Source: Prevotella denticola
GTDB taxonomy: Bacteria; Bacteroidota; Bacteroidia; Bacteroidales; Bacteroidaceae
Length of the DNA stretch: 64,000 nt
Direction: 5' to 3'
Assembly: GCF_900454835.1 (NCBI RefSeq)
Contig: NZ_UGTM01000001.1
Span: 992,501-1,056,500, forward strand
Shown one piece after another: positions 17,296-26,082 of the stretch (positions within the stretch are counted from its first letter, which is position 1; every line of letters begins with the position of its first letter). The notes beneath the pieces were generated by a model, which saw nothing but the letters and a program-made list of their open reading frames with translations, had not been told where the DNA came from and searched no databases. Position numbers and translations under genes: made by a program.

Positions 17296-17339
17296 GTCAC
17301 AAATGTTACCTTTTCAACTTTTTTTAATCGATAACTTTG
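17296..17339 (+). promoter_or_regulatory. hcp promoter with a possible Crp/Fnr-type operator
   Basis: TAACTTTG (17332-17339) is a good -7 element, but no TTTG lies at the expected upstream distance. Instead an imperfect inverted repeat, GTCAC-AAAT-GTTAC (17296-17309), is centred about 43 bases before the predicted transcription start, where a class II activator binds. Crp/Fnr-family HcpR proteins are known to control hcp genes in other anaerobes including Porphyromonas; binding here is inference. Confidence 0.45.
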
Positions 17340-17382
17340 CATCCATGATTACATTTTGAAACAAAAATACAGAACCAAAAAC

Positions 17383-19035
17383 ATGAAAGAGAACAAGATG
17401 TTCTGTTTCCAATGTCAGGAAACAGCAAAAGGAACCGGATGCACAATTCAGGGCGTATGCGGCAAGAAAGCAGAGACAAGCCGCTGGCAAGATCTGTTAC
17501 TTAGTGTTGTAAGAGGTGTTGCCACAGTTACGGATGCACTCCGCAATGCAGGTATAGAGACCGACCAGGAGGTGGGTGACTATCTCGTTGATGCACTCTT
17601 CGCAACTATAACCAACGCCAACTTCGACGACCAGGCCATATTAAATAAGGTGGACAAGGGTGTAAGCCTCAAGCGCGACCTGCTGTCACTTGCCTGCGAG
17701 AATCATGTTGCACTGCCGGATTACCGGGAGGTAAAATGGGGCGGAGAAAAGGCAGACTACGAGACAGAAGGCAACCGTGAAGGTGTTCTCCGCACAGGGA
17801 ATGAGGATATCCGCTCACTGAAAGAGCTGACCGTACTGGGTCTGAAAGGCATGGCTGCTTACTATGAGCACGCCTCACGCCTCCATGAACGCAACGAAGA
17901 AATCATTGCTTTCATGGAAAAAGCACTTTCCACCGTCACCGATCCGTCTGCGGACATGGACACCTTACTTTCGACTGTCATGGAAACAGGACGGTTCGGT
18001 GTTGATGCCATGGCATTGCTCGACAAGGCCAATACACAGGCCTATGGAAATCCGGAACTGACAAAGGTGAATATCGGTACAGGAAGCCGTCCGGGCATTC
18101 TTATTTCCGGCCACGATCTGAAAGACATCGAGCAGCTGCTTGAACAGACCGAAGGGACAGGCATTGATGTCTACACCCACGGCGAGATGCTCCCCGCCCA
18201 CTATTATCCACAACTGAAGAAGTACAAGCATCTCGTAGGAAACTACGGAAACGCGTGGTGGAAGCAGAAAGAAGAGTTCGAGACCTTCAACGGCCCTATT
18301 GTCTTTACAACCAACTGTATCGTTCCCCCCTCACCGAAAGCGAGCTACAGGGACCGTGTCTTCACGACGAATGCTACGGGTTTCCCGGGATGGAAGCATA
18401 TCGTGGCAGACGAAAGCGGACACAAGGACTTCTCTGAGGTGATTGAGATTGCCAAGACCTGTAAGGCACCGACAGCCATTGAGCAGGGCGAGATTATCGG
18501 TGGGTTTGCCCATGCCCAGGTATTCGCCCTCGCCGACAAAGTCGTCGAGGCTGTCAAGAGCGGTGCGATCCGCAAGTTCATCGCAATGAGCGGCTGCGAC
18601 GGACGGATGAAGAGCCGTGATTATTACACGGAGTTCGCTTCGCGGCTGCCGAAAGACACGGTAATCCTGACCAGCGGCTGCGCCAAGTTCAAATACAACA
18701 AACTGAACCTCGGCGATATCAACGGCATTCCGCGCGTTCTGGATGCCGGTCAGTGCAACGACTCCTATTCGTGGGCGGTAGTGGCTTTGAAACTGAAGGA
18801 AATCTTCGGTGCAAACGACATCAACGACCTGCCGATCGAATTCAACATCGCATGGTACGAGCAGAAGGCCGTCATCGTTCTCCTTGCCCTGCTACACCTT
18901 GGAATCAAGAATATCCATATCGGGCCTACGCTGCCGGCTTTCGTTTCGCCTAACGTACTGAAAGTCCTGACTGAAAACTTCGGCCTCAGTGGCATTACCA
19001 CTGTCGAAGAAGACCTTAAGAATATGGCAGGATAA
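17383..19035 (+). CDS. hcp: Hydroxylamine reductase / hybrid cluster protein
   Basis: About 550 residues. The N-terminal iron-sulfur motif is [20 protein letters not shown] followed by CGK (C-x2-C spacing plus two more cysteines). Hybrid-cluster ligands appear in SGHDLKDIE (H and E), [14 protein letters not shown] and [11 protein letters not shown]. Hcp reduces NO or hydroxylamine and handles protein S-nitrosylation in anaerobes. It lies apart from other redox genes and is followed by its own terminator. The start is the ATG at 17383; an ATG five codons later is also possible. Confidence 0.95.
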   Translation: MKENKMFCFQCQETAKGTGCTIQGVCGKKAETSRWQDLLLSVVRGVATVTDALRNAGIETDQEVGDYLVDALFATITNANFDDQAILNKVDKGVSLKRDLLSLACENHVALPDYREVKWGGEKADYETEGNREGVLRTGNEDIRSLKELTVLGLKGMAAYYEHASRLHERNEEIIAFMEKALSTVTDPSADMDTLLSTVMETGRFGVDAMALLDKANTQAYGNPELTKVNIGTGSRPGILISGHDLKDIEQLLEQTEGTGIDVYTHGEMLPAHYYPQLKKYKHLVGNYGNAWWKQKEEFETFNGPIVFTTNCIVPPSPKASYRDRVFTTNATGFPGWKHIVADESGHKDFSEVIEIAKTCKAPTAIEQGEIIGGFAHAQVFALADKVVEAVKSGAIRKFIAMSGCDGRMKSRDYYTEFASRLPKDTVILTSGCAKFKYNKLNLGDINGIPRVLDAGQCNDSYSWAVVALKLKEIFGANDINDLPIEFNIAWYEQKAVIVLLALLHLGIKNIHIGPTLPAFVSPNVLKVLTENFGLSGITTVEEDLKNMAG

Positions 19036-19069
19036 GAAACTACCTCTAACCGCTAAGAAATGTAAATGC

Positions 19070-19103
19070 AAAGCCTCCCCCTCGTGGGAAGGCTTTCTTT
19101 TTG
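19070..19103 (+). terminator. Terminator after hcp
   Basis: AAGCCTCCC and GGGAAGGCTT pair with one bulged A and a short loop, then TCTTTTT. It is 35 bases downstream of the hcp stop. Confidence 0.75.
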
Positions 19104-19620
19104 TAAAGAAAGTTCGCGCTCTTCCATTCTATGAGTTCTTACGTTCCTGCTCCGATATAAGGTCAAGGAAGGGACTGAGATGGATTGGTGAAATACAGAG
19201 TGAACAATGATTTTTCACTCCCATAACTCCCTCATAAACAACCACATAAAATCCATGTGCAAAAGAGGCTTAGTTGTACGTCGATTAGGCATCAATTGGC
19301 ACCCAAGTAAGCACTGCTTGCGATGTTGGAAGGCGTTATCTGGGATGCAGGTGACGTACAGTTACGATACAGGCTGACTACGAACATTCCTTCGGCGTGT
19401 ATCATGACAAAGGGGAAACAATGGTTCAAAGGCGATGAAAAGTAAAGTTTTTTGCTTCTCTTTTCATGTTCAACAGCACATATTTACGTCTTCAAGAAGC
19501 AACTTGAAACGGTCTGCCTGGAACGCAGGAAAATACCCACAGGGATTTCCGGAATCCGCTACAAACCTTCGATTCCTGCTTAATTTTAAACGGACGCGAA
19601 AGAATATCCTCTTCGAAAAC
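19104..19620. other. Intergenic stretch, no gene recognised
   Basis: About 500 bases between the hcp terminator and the gmd promoter. Open frames here are short, have no recognisable motif and lack convincing ribosome-binding sites. It could hold decayed coding sequence, but no homology is apparent by eye. Confidence 0.5.
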
Positions 19621-19650
19621 TTTGATTATAAATTATAATTTGTATCTTTG
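19621..19650 (+). promoter_or_regulatory. Promoter of gmd
   Basis: TTTG (19621-19624), 18 bases, TATCTTTG (19643-19650), about 40 bases before the gmd start codon. Confidence 0.65.
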
Positions 19651-19690
19651 TGCAATCATTAGAAGAAAAAACAATTTCAAGAGATATACG

Positions 19691-20782
19691 ATGAAGAAAA
19701 CAGCTCTTATCACAGGCATAACCGGACAGGACGGCTCCTATCTGGCGGAGTTGCTGCTTGAAAAGGGGTACGATGTGCATGGAACCATCCGCCGCTCGTC
19801 CGTGGATTTTCGCGAGCGTATTGCCCATCTCGAGGGACGGCCACATTTCCATCTGCACTATGCAGACCTCAGCGACTCTATGAGTATCCTCGGGGTAATC
19901 GGCAAGGTGCGTCCCGACGAAATCTACAACCTTGCCGCACAGAGTCACGTACAGGTCAGCTTTGATTCTCCGGAATTTACGGCTGATGTCGATGCAGTGG
20001 GCGTACTGCGCATCCTGGAGGCTGTCCGCCAGTTAGGGATGGCGGCGACCTGCCGTATCTACCAGGCCTCTACATCCGAACTGTATGGCAAGGTAGAGGA
20101 GGTTCCGCAGAACGAGAATACGCCGTTCCATCCTTACAGTCCATACGCTGTTGCCAAGCAGTACGGCTTCTGGATCGTGAGAGAATACCGAGAGGCATAC
20201 AATATGTACTGCTGCTCGGGCATCCTCTTCAACCATGAGAGCGAACGACGCGGCGAAACATTCGTCACCCGGAAGATTACACTTGCCGCTGCACGCATCA
20301 AACAGGGCAAGCAGGACAAGCTCTACCTGGGCAATCTCAGTTCGCTCCGTGACTGGGGATATGCCAAGGATTACGTGGAATGTATGTGGCTGATCCTCCA
20401 GCAGGACAAGCCGGAAGACTTCGTCATTGCGACAGGCGTCCAGCACAGCGTACGGGAATTCTGCTACCATGCTTTCAAGCGGGTCGGCATCGAACTTGAG
20501 TTTACAGGTGAAGGCATGGAGGAAAAGGGTATCGACAAGGCAACTGGTAATGTACTCATCGAGGTAAGCCCCGACTTCTACCGTCCTACCGATGTGGTCA
20601 ATCTTTGGGGAGACCCCACGAAGGCGAAAGCGAAACTGGGTTGGAATCCGAACAGCACCAGTTTCGAAGAGCTTGTCAACCTGATGGTAGACAGCGATAT
20701 GGCCAAGGTGGCATCCGACGGTGCGGCAGAAAAGGTCAGGACCAATCTGGAAGAGTATCTGGAGAAAGGCATTGTGAAATAA
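19691..20782 (+). CDS. gmd: GDP-mannose 4,6-dehydratase
   Basis: 363 residues. The NADP+ loop is [20 protein letters not shown], followed by [17 protein letters not shown], and the catalytic YxxxK sits in [40 protein letters not shown] is a Gmd signature. It converts GDP-mannose to GDP-4-keto-6-deoxymannose, which Fcl, encoded 310 bases downstream, turns into GDP-L-fucose. The start at 19691 is set by the strong N-terminal match; the upstream extension overlaps the promoter. Confidence 0.95.
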   Translation: MKKTALITGITGQDGSYLAELLLEKGYDVHGTIRRSSVDFRERIAHLEGRPHFHLHYADLSDSMSILGVIGKVRPDEIYNLAAQSHVQVSFDSPEFTADVDAVGVLRILEAVRQLGMAATCRIYQASTSELYGKVEEVPQNENTPFHPYSPYAVAKQYGFWIVREYREAYNMYCCSGILFNHESERRGETFVTRKITLAAARIKQGKQDKLYLGNLSSLRDWGYAKDYVECMWLILQQDKPEDFVIATGVQHSVREFCYHAFKRVGIELEFTGEGMEEKGIDKATGNVLIEVSPDFYRPTDVVNLWGDPTKAKAKLGWNPNSTSFEELVNLMVDSDMAKVASDGAAEKVRTNLEEYLEKGIVK

Positions 20783-21092
20783 AAAAGTTTTTCCCTACCT
20801 TATCTCTGTGCAGGAACCGCAACAGAAAAAGAGGACCCCCTGTTGCATCAGCAGGGGTGAGACAGGAAGACTTCCGTGTGAATACGATGCACAGACGAAA
20901 AGCAGAAGAATAAAGTTAAAAAGGAGAAATATAAAAAATGGTTGCCATTCCCCACCAGAAGGGATGACAACCAGTCTATATGCGAAACGCAACCTGCTAA
21001 TTCACAATATAATATAACAAAGAATAACACCTTTCGGACATTCCGTCAGGAACTATCTTCCTACAGAAGGGGACGGAGGTGGTCTTCTGATT
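20783..21092. other. Intergenic region between gmd and fcl with a hairpin
   Basis: No gene is supported. A stem at 20940-20972 pairs GGTTG...CAT...CCC with GGG...ATG...CAACC, interrupted by one mismatch and one bulge, and has no T tract. It could be a leader or RNA-processing structure of fcl. No convincing promoter was found directly before fcl. Confidence 0.45.
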
Positions 21093-22295
21093 ATGGACAA
21101 GAACAGTAAAATATACATAGCCGGACACCACGGCCTGGTCGGATCGGCAATATGGCACAACCTCGTCCAGCGAGGATATACAAACCTCATCGGACGAAGT
21201 CACAAGGAACTGGATTTAACCGACCAGCGGGCCGTCAAGCGTTTTTTCGATGAGGAGAAGCCTGATGCCGTCGTCCTTGCCGCAGCCTTCGTGGGAGGCA
21301 TTATGGCAAACTCCCTGTACCGAGCGGACTTCATCATGCAGAACATGAAGATTCAGTGCAACGTCATTGAGCAAAGTTACCTGCATGGTGTGGAGAAACT
21401 CCTCTTCCTCGGCAGTACCTGCATTTATCCGAAAAAAGCACCGCAGCCCATGAGCGAGGACGCACTCCTGACTTCTCCGCTGGAATACACCAATGAGGAG
21501 TATGCTATCGCCAAAATTGCCGGACTGAAGATGTGCGAAAGTTACAACCTCCAGTATGGGACCAATTACATAGCCGTCATGCCGACCAACCTCTATGGAC
21601 CGAACGACAATTTCCATCTGGAGAATTCTCATGTCATGCCGGCCATGATGCGCAAGATTTATCTTGCTAAACTCATTCATGAAAACAACTGGGATGCCAT
21701 CTGTAATGATATGGACAAGCGTCCCATCAACCCGACGGACAGACTGAGCACTGAAATCGGGGAAGGAAATGTCGATGGAAAAAATACAAAAGACCGTATC
21801 TTGAAGGCCCTTTCCTTCTACGGAATCGAGAACAACAAGGTAACGCTGTGGGGTGACGGAAGTCCGTTACGGGAGTTCCTCTGGAGCGAGGACATGGCGG
21901 ATGCCAGTGTCTACGTACTGTTGAATGTAGACTTCAAAGATATTATAGGCATCGAGAAATATTCAAGTGTCTTCTATGGCGCCAGAATTGACGGAGCAGT
22001 AGACCGCAACAATTCTGAAGGGCGCGGTGGAGCTATTCCCGCACTTGGAGAGATCCGCAACTGCCATATCAACGTCGGTACCGGCAAGGAACTGACCATA
22101 AAAGAACTGGCAGAACTTGTAAAGAAGACTGTTCACTTCGAGGGCGACATCATCTGGGATGCAGGAAAGCCAAACGGTACTCCACGGAAACTTATCAATG
22201 TAGACAAGTTGCACCGTCTTGGATGGACACACAAAGTGGAGATCGAAACTGGTGTAGAGAAACTCTATGCATGGTATCAGAAAAGCTTGAAATAA
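21093..22295 (+). CDS. fcl: GDP-L-fucose synthase
   Basis: 400 residues. The Rossmann loop is IYIAGHHGLVGSAIWHNLVQ; FLGSTCIYPKKAPQPM and the catalytic YAIAKIAGLKMCESYN follow, then MPTNLYGPNDNFHLENSHVM. It epimerises and reduces GDP-4-keto-6-deoxymannose to GDP-L-fucose. It is longer than E. coli Fcl (about 320 residues) because of an insert after the NSHVMPAMMRKIYLAKLI segment, as I recall for Bacteroidales homologues. It pairs with gmd upstream. Confidence 0.93.
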   Translation: MDKNSKIYIAGHHGLVGSAIWHNLVQRGYTNLIGRSHKELDLTDQRAVKRFFDEEKPDAVVLAAAFVGGIMANSLYRADFIMQNMKIQCNVIEQSYLHGVEKLLFLGSTCIYPKKAPQPMSEDALLTSPLEYTNEEYAIAKIAGLKMCESYNLQYGTNYIAVMPTNLYGPNDNFHLENSHVMPAMMRKIYLAKLIHENNWDAICNDMDKRPINPTDRLSTEIGEGNVDGKNTKDRILKALSFYGIENNKVTLWGDGSPLREFLWSEDMADASVYVLLNVDFKDIIGIEKYSSVFYGARIDGAVDRNNSEGRGGAIPALGEIRNCHINVGTGKELTIKELAELVKKTVHFEGDIIWDAGKPNGTPRKLINVDKLHRLGWTHKVEIETGVEKLYAWYQKSLK

Positions 22296-22301
22296 GAAGG
22301 A

Positions 22302-22350
22302 GGCCAGGCTGGTGGAGTTCCGTTTTATAGTCAGTTCCATCAGTCAGGCC
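22302..22350 (+). terminator. Wobble-paired hairpin after fcl
   Basis: The arms at 22302-22319 and 22333-22350 pair almost fully if G-U pairs are allowed in plus-strand RNA. The same mismatches would be C-A on the minus strand, so the structure is meant for the plus strand. Only ATTTG follows, so it is a weak terminator or a 3'-end stabiliser. Confidence 0.4.
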
Positions 22351-22426
22351 ATTTGATTCGGGATTGCTTTTCTCCCATAACAACATAAAAAGCCCTGACG
22401 ATTCATTTATTTTAACCTTTAACAAC

Positions 22427-24541
22427 ATGAAGAAACAAGTATTACTGACCGCAGCCGTATTGACCGCAACAAGCATGACTGCACAGAAGCTGAAGTATCC
22501 GAAAGCTCCGAAAGACGGGACCATAGACACTTACTTCGGTGTCCAGGTGGCCGACCCATACCGTCCCTTGGAGAATGACAGTTCCAAGGCAACCGCCGAA
22601 TGGGTGGCTGCAGAGAACAAGGTGACACAGGACTATCTTGCCCGCATTCCATTCCGTGGGAAACTTCTGAAACGCATGAAAGAACTGGCAAACTACGAAA
22701 AAGTATCTTCCCCTTCTTTCATCAAGGCTATTGGCAAATGGCTTTTCTATAAGAACAACGGCCTGCAGAACCAGAGTGTACTTTATATAATGGACCGTCT
22801 CGGCGACGAAAAGAATGCACGCATATTTCTCAATCCCAATCAGCTGTCAACCGATGGTACCGTAGCACTGAAGGGCATTTACTTTTCTCATAACGGGAAA
22901 TATGCGGCTTATGCCATCTCCCGAAGCGGAAGCGACTGGCAGGAATTCTACGTGATGGATGCCAAGACCGGCAAGCTGCTCGACGACCATATCAACTGGG
23001 CAAAATTCTCAAGTGCAGCATGGCAGGGTGACGGGTTCTACTACAGCGCATACGATGCGCCGCAGAAAGGACACGAGTTCAGTAATGTAAACTCCGTCCA
23101 GAAGATTTACTATCACAGAATCGGCACGCCGCAGTCAGAGGATATTCTCTTCTATCAGAATCCCGCCAACCCAATGCGTTTCTATTCTGTCTACGTGAAC
23201 GAGGATGAGACGATGATGTTCCTTTATGAGAGCGGTGCAGGTTCCGGCAATCGTGTCTATGTACGCGACTTGCGACAACCAGACAGCCAGTTCATCCAGA
23301 TGACATCGAACCTCGACCTGCAATACAGCCTGATAGAGACCATCGGGGACAAGATGTATTTCCTCACGAATGACGGTGCACCGAAGAACCGACTGATGGT
23401 GGCTGACCTCAGACATCCTGGATTCAGCGACTGGAAAACCCTCATTCCGGAGTCCAAGGATATGCTTGAAGGAGTTACCTTTGCTGACGGAAAGATGATA
23501 CTCAATTACATGAAGGATGCGTCCAATCATGCCTACGTCTATTCCATGGACGGGAAACAGCTTTCCGAAATCAAGCTGCCGACAGTAGGCAGTGCCGCTT
23601 TCTACGGCGACAAAGACCGAAAAGAGATCTTCTACTCATTCTCCTCATTCACTGTTCCGACAAGCAATTACCAGTACGATTTTTCCACAGGCACCAGCAA
23701 GGTTTACTCTGCACCAAAGGTCAAATTCAGGGAGTCCGATTATGTCAGCGAGCAGGTCTTCTACCCCAGTAAAGACGGAACCAGAATACCACTCTTCATT
23801 ACCTACAAGAAAGGATTGAAGCGAAACGGAAAGAACCCGGTATACCTCTATGCCTACGGTGGCTTCAACATCGCCATGCCTCCTTACTTCTCTTCCAACC
23901 GTATTCCATTCCTCGAGAACGGTGGTATCTATGCACAGGCCTGCCTGCGTGGCGGAAGCGAATATGGAGAAGAATGGCACATTGCCGGCACAAAGATGCA
24001 GAAGCAGAACGTCTTTGACGACTTCATCGCCGCCGGAGAATGGCTCATCCGGAACAAATACACGAGCAAGGACTATCTCGCCATTGTCGGCGGCTCTAAC
24101 GGCGGACTGCTTATAGGTGCCTGCATGACCCAGCGTCCCGACCTCTTCAAGGTTTGTATTCCAGAGGTCGGTGTCATGGATATGCTGCGTTATCATAAGT
24201 TCACCATCGGCTGGAACTGGGCACCGGACTATGGTACAAGTGCCGACTCAAAAGAGATGTTCGAGTATCTCCGTGCCTATTCCCCACTCCACAACCTTCG
24301 CCCAGGCACTCATTATCCGGCCACAATGATTACGACAGCCGACCATGACGACCGTGTCGTACCAGCCCACTCATTTAAGTTTGCCGCCACCCTGCAGGCT
24401 GACAATGCTGCCGATACACCTATCATCATCCGCATTGACACCAAAGCCGGTCATGGAAGCGGGAAGCCGCTGTCGAAACAGCTGGAAGAACACGCCGATA
24501 TCTATGGTTTCATTCTGTACAACATGGGCTTGAAATACTAA
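22427..24541 (+). CDS. Secreted prolyl oligopeptidase (S9A)
   Basis: About 704 residues with a signal peptide (KKQVLLTAAVLTATSMTAQ). An N-terminal seven-bladed propeller is followed by an alpha/beta-hydrolase domain. Catalytic residues are visible: serine in IVGGSNGGLLIGACM, aspartate in TTADHDDRVVPAHS, histidine in TKAGHGSGKPL. ARGGSEYGEEWH-type sequence (here LRGGSEYGEEWHIAG) is a family hallmark. It cleaves short peptides after proline, here probably in the periplasm. The ATG at 22427 is set by the signal peptide; the upstream frame extension is non-coding in look. Confidence 0.93.
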   Translation: MKKQVLLTAAVLTATSMTAQKLKYPKAPKDGTIDTYFGVQVADPYRPLENDSSKATAEWVAAENKVTQDYLARIPFRGKLLKRMKELANYEKVSSPSFIKAIGKWLFYKNNGLQNQSVLYIMDRLGDEKNARIFLNPNQLSTDGTVALKGIYFSHNGKYAAYAISRSGSDWQEFYVMDAKTGKLLDDHINWAKFSSAAWQGDGFYYSAYDAPQKGHEFSNVNSVQKIYYHRIGTPQSEDILFYQNPANPMRFYSVYVNEDETMMFLYESGAGSGNRVYVRDLRQPDSQFIQMTSNLDLQYSLIETIGDKMYFLTNDGAPKNRLMVADLRHPGFSDWKTLIPESKDMLEGVTFADGKMILNYMKDASNHAYVYSMDGKQLSEIKLPTVGSAAFYGDKDRKEIFYSFSSFTVPTSNYQYDFSTGTSKVYSAPKVKFRESDYVSEQVFYPSKDGTRIPLFITYKKGLKRNGKNPVYLYAYGGFNIAMPPYFSSNRIPFLENGGIYAQACLRGGSEYGEEWHIAGTKMQKQNVFDDFIAAGEWLIRNKYTSKDYLAIVGGSNGGLLIGACMTQRPDLFKVCIPEVGVMDMLRYHKFTIGWNWAPDYGTSADSKEMFEYLRAYSPLHNLRPGTHYPATMITTADHDDRVVPAHSFKFAATLQADNAADTPIIIRIDTKAGHGSGKPLSKQLEEHADIYGFILYNMGLKY

Positions 24542-24561
24542 AGAAGCCAGTAGGATAGTCC

Positions 24562-24637
24562 AGGAGTCAATGGAGCTTTCTCAACGAGCCCTTCACAGCA
24601 TTCTGCTATTAGTCAGGGGGACGCTCCATTGTCTCCT
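24562..24637. repeat. Long inverted repeat between the oligopeptidase and yaaA genes
   Basis: The 15-base arms AGGAGTCAATGGAGC (24562-24576) and GCTCCATTGTCTCCT (24623-24637) pair at 14 positions around a 46-base loop. No T tract follows. It may be an mRNA 3' structure for the oligopeptidase gene. Confidence 0.5.
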
Positions 24638-24676
24638 ATTGCTCCATGACATTAAATACTTATAATTGTCATAAGA

Positions 24677-25459
24677 ATGCAGATACTGTTAGCATCAGCA
24701 AAGATAATGGTCAGTACCACAGAAGTACCGACTCCCACCACCCACCTGCCTCGTTTCCACAAGGAAGCGGGGCAGCTGGCATTAGAGATGGGCGGTCTCT
24801 CCGTGGAAGTGCTTGCTGGAGAACTCCACTGCAGCAAGAAGATTGCACTGGAGAACAAACTGCGTTATCAAGACTTTTTCTGCGAGGAAAGACTGCTGCC
24901 GGCCCTCCTCGCTTATTATGGGCAGGCTTATAAATGTCTGAAAGCACAGGATTACAGTCTGGATGACTTTTGCTTTGCCGACCAGCATCTCTGGATAACA
25001 AGTTTTCTATACGGGCTGCTCAGGCCTTTAGACCTCATCCACCCTTATCGTCTGGAGGGGAAATCCCGTCTCCGGTCAGCTGGAGGGAAAAATATGTTCT
25101 CCTATTGGAGACCCCGTCTTACGGATATGCTCATCGAATCCGTGAAGGCTGATGACGGCATACTTGTACATCTGGCAACTGAAGAGTTCCAGCATTTATT
25201 CGACTGGAAACGGCTGCAGAAGGAGATACATATTATTCAGCCACACTTCATGGTCGACCAGGGAAGCCGGCTAAAGGCTGTCAGCGTATACGCCAAGAGC
25301 TGTCGTGGTGCCATGACAAGTTACATCCTCCGCAACCGGATTACATCGCCTGACTGCCTGTCAGACTTTACATACGAAGGCTTCATTTATCAACACGACT
25401 ATGGAAACGAAACGCATCCGCACTTTATCCTAAATGCCCGGGAATGCGGTCGCCCATAA
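24677..25459 (+). CDS. yaaA: Peroxide stress protein YaaA (DUF328)
   Basis: 260 residues. Family features are ILLASAKIM at the N-terminus, QALALFNGDVY-like context replaced here by YGQAYKCLKAQDYSLDDF, the well-conserved ITSFLYGLLRPLDLIHPYRL segment, and SVYAKSCRGAMTSYILRNRI near the C-terminus. In E. coli YaaA limits free iron and protects DNA during peroxide stress; the fold binds DNA. It appears to be a single-gene unit, with a small gene 69 bases downstream. Confidence 0.88.
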   Translation: MQILLASAKIMVSTTEVPTPTTHLPRFHKEAGQLALEMGGLSVEVLAGELHCSKKIALENKLRYQDFFCEERLLPALLAYYGQAYKCLKAQDYSLDDFCFADQHLWITSFLYGLLRPLDLIHPYRLEGKSRLRSAGGKNMFSYWRPRLTDMLIESVKADDGILVHLATEEFQHLFDWKRLQKEIHIIQPHFMVDQGSRLKAVSVYAKSCRGAMTSYILRNRITSPDCLSDFTYEGFIYQHDYGNETHPHFILNARECGRP

Positions 25460-25528
25460 AAGCGTACCCGACAGCATACGGCATAGCTTGTCATAGGACC
25501 ACAACATTAATACAAAACAATGTAAATT

Positions 25529-25753
25529 ATGTCAATAGAAGAATATCGCCAGCAAATCCTTACATCCTTGCTTTCCAGAACAAACGCTAAGGGAGAACTG
25601 TCTTTTGACGAATCATCTGCCAAGGAACTCCTTAATCAGTTATCAGACGAAGAACTCGAAGAAGGTATCCTTTTCAACACACCTGAAGATGTGGCTGACG
25701 TGCTGGCTGAAACAGAAGACTATAGGATTACAGGCTCGTGTACTGCTATGTAA
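25529..25753 (+). CDS. Small acidic protein of unknown function, 74 residues
   Basis: A short, acidic, probably helical protein: MSIEEYRQQILTSLLSRTNA, then SAKELLNQLSDEELEEGILF and TPEDVADVLAE, ending GSCTAM. There is no signal peptide or membrane segment, and I do not recognise a family. Codon use looks like its neighbours and the ATG is well placed after an AT-rich leader, so it is probably real. It follows yaaA on the same strand and is followed by a dispersed intergenic repeat. Confidence 0.6.
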   Translation: MSIEEYRQQILTSLLSRTNAKGELSFDESSAKELLNQLSDEELEEGILFNTPEDVADVLAETEDYRITGSCTAM

Positions 25754-25857
25754 ATAAGGTTCTCCGTTAAATTCATAGAGCAGGAAATGAAACAGAGGTT
25801 TATAACATCCGGCAAATGCCGGCAGCATCTATCTGTAGTAAGCGGACCCGAATAAAT

Positions 25858-26065
25858 ATCAGTGCTTGCCTGGTAAACATTTCCCATGTAAGTCAGTAAT
25901 CACTATCTTACAATATGAACAGTAACAGGGACGAACCAGGCTTCCCTGCAGATGTGTTGAGGCCTGCCACGCATTGTGTTGACGGTAAACACCGGTCGTG
26001 TTGATGCCCCACTCCATGCAATATATTGCCGGAACGGAATCAGCTTGTAGATGGAGAAGGGTTGT
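25858..26065. repeat. Dispersed ~208-bp intergenic repeat, copy 1
   Basis: It aligns along its whole length with 39644-39852 in the same orientation. The best block is 23 identical bases at 25872-25894 (GGTAAACATTTCCCATGTAA plus GTC). Other shared blocks are CCTGCAGATGTG, ACACCGGTCGTG, TGATGCCCC and CTCCATGCAAT. Divergence between blocks is considerable, with few indels. It lies between the convergent small gene and the TPR gene. A minus-strand frame through it (DLHGKCLPG at one end) is shared with the other copy but looks incidental. Confidence 0.8.
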
Positions 26066-26082
26066 ACTCCATTCCCTCTTCT

